A DNA stretch of 6,238 nt, from positions 1 to 6,238 of the forward strand of contig JBMNTQ010000119.1 of NCBI GenBank assembly GCA_050945815.1, in the 5' to 3' direction. The stretch is from JBMNTQ01 sp050945815. GTDB taxonomy: Bacteria; Bacillota; Clostridia; Christensenellales; JBMNTQ01. Below the pieces are notes generated by a model. The model saw nothing but the letters and a program-made list of their open reading frames with translations. It had not been told where the DNA came from and searched no databases. Of this stretch, positions 5,687 through 6,238 are shown one piece after another. Made by a program: the position numbers and the translations under genes. The first letter of the stretch is position 1, and every line of letters begins with the position of its first letter.

Positions 5687-6238
5687 ATGCTTTCAGCCTA
5701 TGGGGAGATCAAGATATTTGCAGGCAGTACGGGCATTAATTTTGCCAGAAGGTTATGCAAATGTCTGAGCACAGAACTAGGCAATTCAGAAACCATTCAA
5801 TTTTCAGACGGCAACCTGTTCGTCAAGGTGAACGAACCGGTTCGAGATAAAGATGTTTACCTGCTCCAACCAATCGCCAACGATCCAAACAAAGAATTGG
5901 TGGAGATTCTTTTTTGGATGGACGCATTCAAGCGCGCCAGCGCCAATTCCGTCACAGCCATCATTCCCTATTTTAGCTACGCCAAAGGCGATAAAAAGGA
6001 CGAGCCCCGGGTGTCCATCCGGGCGCGGGTCTGCGCTGAAACCATCGAATTGGCCGGGGCCGACCGTGTCGTCACCATGGATCTGCACAGTCCCCAGGTA
6101 CAGGGCTTCTTCAAAAAACCGGTCGACCATCTCATGGCCCTGACCACCCTTTGCGAATATATCAACGAAGCCGGTCTCAACGAGGACTTAATCGTGGTTT
6201 CTCCAGACGCAGGCTACGCAAAATCCGCCCGCAAATTC
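5687..6238 (+). CDS. prs: Ribose-phosphate pyrophosphokinase, N-terminal part (3' end outside window)
   Basis: The ATG at 5687 lies behind GGAGGGG (5672-5678), and the frame stays open for 184 codons to the window edge. Prs transfers pyrophosphate from ATP to ribose 5-phosphate, giving PRPP for nucleotide, histidine and tryptophan synthesis. Recognisable parts are IKIFAGSTG (8-16), FSDGNLFVKVNE (39-50), IPYFSYAKGDKKDEPRVSIR (93-112), MDLHSPQVQGFF (131-142) with metal ligand H134, PVDHL (145-149) and VVSPDAGYAKSARKF (170-184) with D174. In classical enzymes the third segment begins YARQD and the last reads SPDxGGxxRAR. Here they are YAKGD and SPDAGYAKSAR, so this belongs to a variant subtype seen in some bacteria, not the Bacillus-like class. 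The PRPP-binding loop and the catalytic flexible loop lie beyond the window, so activity cannot be fully checked. Its product is the co-substrate of Hpt, encoded upstream. Confidence 0.92.
   Translation, partial: MLSAYGEIKIFAGSTGINFARRLCKCLSTELGNSETIQFSDGNLFVKVNEPVRDKDVYLLQPIANDPNKELVEILFWMDAFKRASANSVTAIIPYFSYAKGDKKDEPRVSIRARVCAETIELAGADRVVTMDLHSPQVQGFFKKPVDHLMALTTLCEYINEAGLNEDLIVVSPDAGYAKSARKF

Noticed and set aside
5804..6180. Minus- and plus-strand open frames overlapping the prs coding region.
   Set aside because: The prs frame continues to the window edge with strong family motifs; the others are shadows of it.

Overview
This window is a compact block of housekeeping genes, all on the + strand. 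It suggests a moderately GC-rich member of the Bacillota (Firmicutes), possibly a Clostridia (Oscillospiraceae-like) or Negativicutes lineage. The evidence is the strong GGAGG-type ribosome binding sites, the short gaps between genes, and the order tilS-hpt-ftsH, which is a well known Bacillota arrangement. Codons often end in C or G. The exact genus cannot be determined from what is visible.

Layout: (1) positions 1-351 are the C-terminal end of tilS (tRNA-Ile lysidine synthetase), cut by the left edge. (2) 367-912 is hpt, a hypoxanthine phosphoribosyltransferase. (3) 913-1021 is a 109-base gap with a probable promoter and a perfect 17-base inverted repeat. (4) 1022-3013 is ftsH, the membrane AAA+ zinc protease, starting with TTG. 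(5) 3014-3130 is a 117-base gap with a strong hairpin that lacks the U-run of a terminator. (6) 3131-3520 is a small hotdog-fold thioesterase of the FlK-like type. (7) 3534-4700 is a class I/II PLP aminotransferase related to LL-diaminopimelate aminotransferases. (8) 4740-5555 is a PHP-domain phosphoesterase of the YciV/RNase AM type. (9) 5556-5686 is a 131-base gap with a possible promoter. (10) 5687 to the right edge is the N-terminal part of a ribose-phosphate pyrophosphokinase (prs) of a non-classical subtype.

How the genes may work together: TilS (tRNA decoding), Hpt (purine salvage) and FtsH (membrane protein quality control) form the conserved core. In Bacillus subtilis, TilS and HprT have been reported to act together as an activator of ftsH, which gives the inverted repeat before ftsH a testable role. 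The thioesterase, aminotransferase and PHP genes are closely spaced (13 and 39 bases) and probably form one transcription unit, perhaps read through from ftsH. Prs makes the PRPP that Hpt uses. No gap exceeds 300 bases. I see no mobile element, CRISPR array, rRNA or functional tRNA, and no sign of a new multi-gene system. The points worth a second look are two structured gaps, the Prs subtype and the unassigned substrates of the three middle enzymes.
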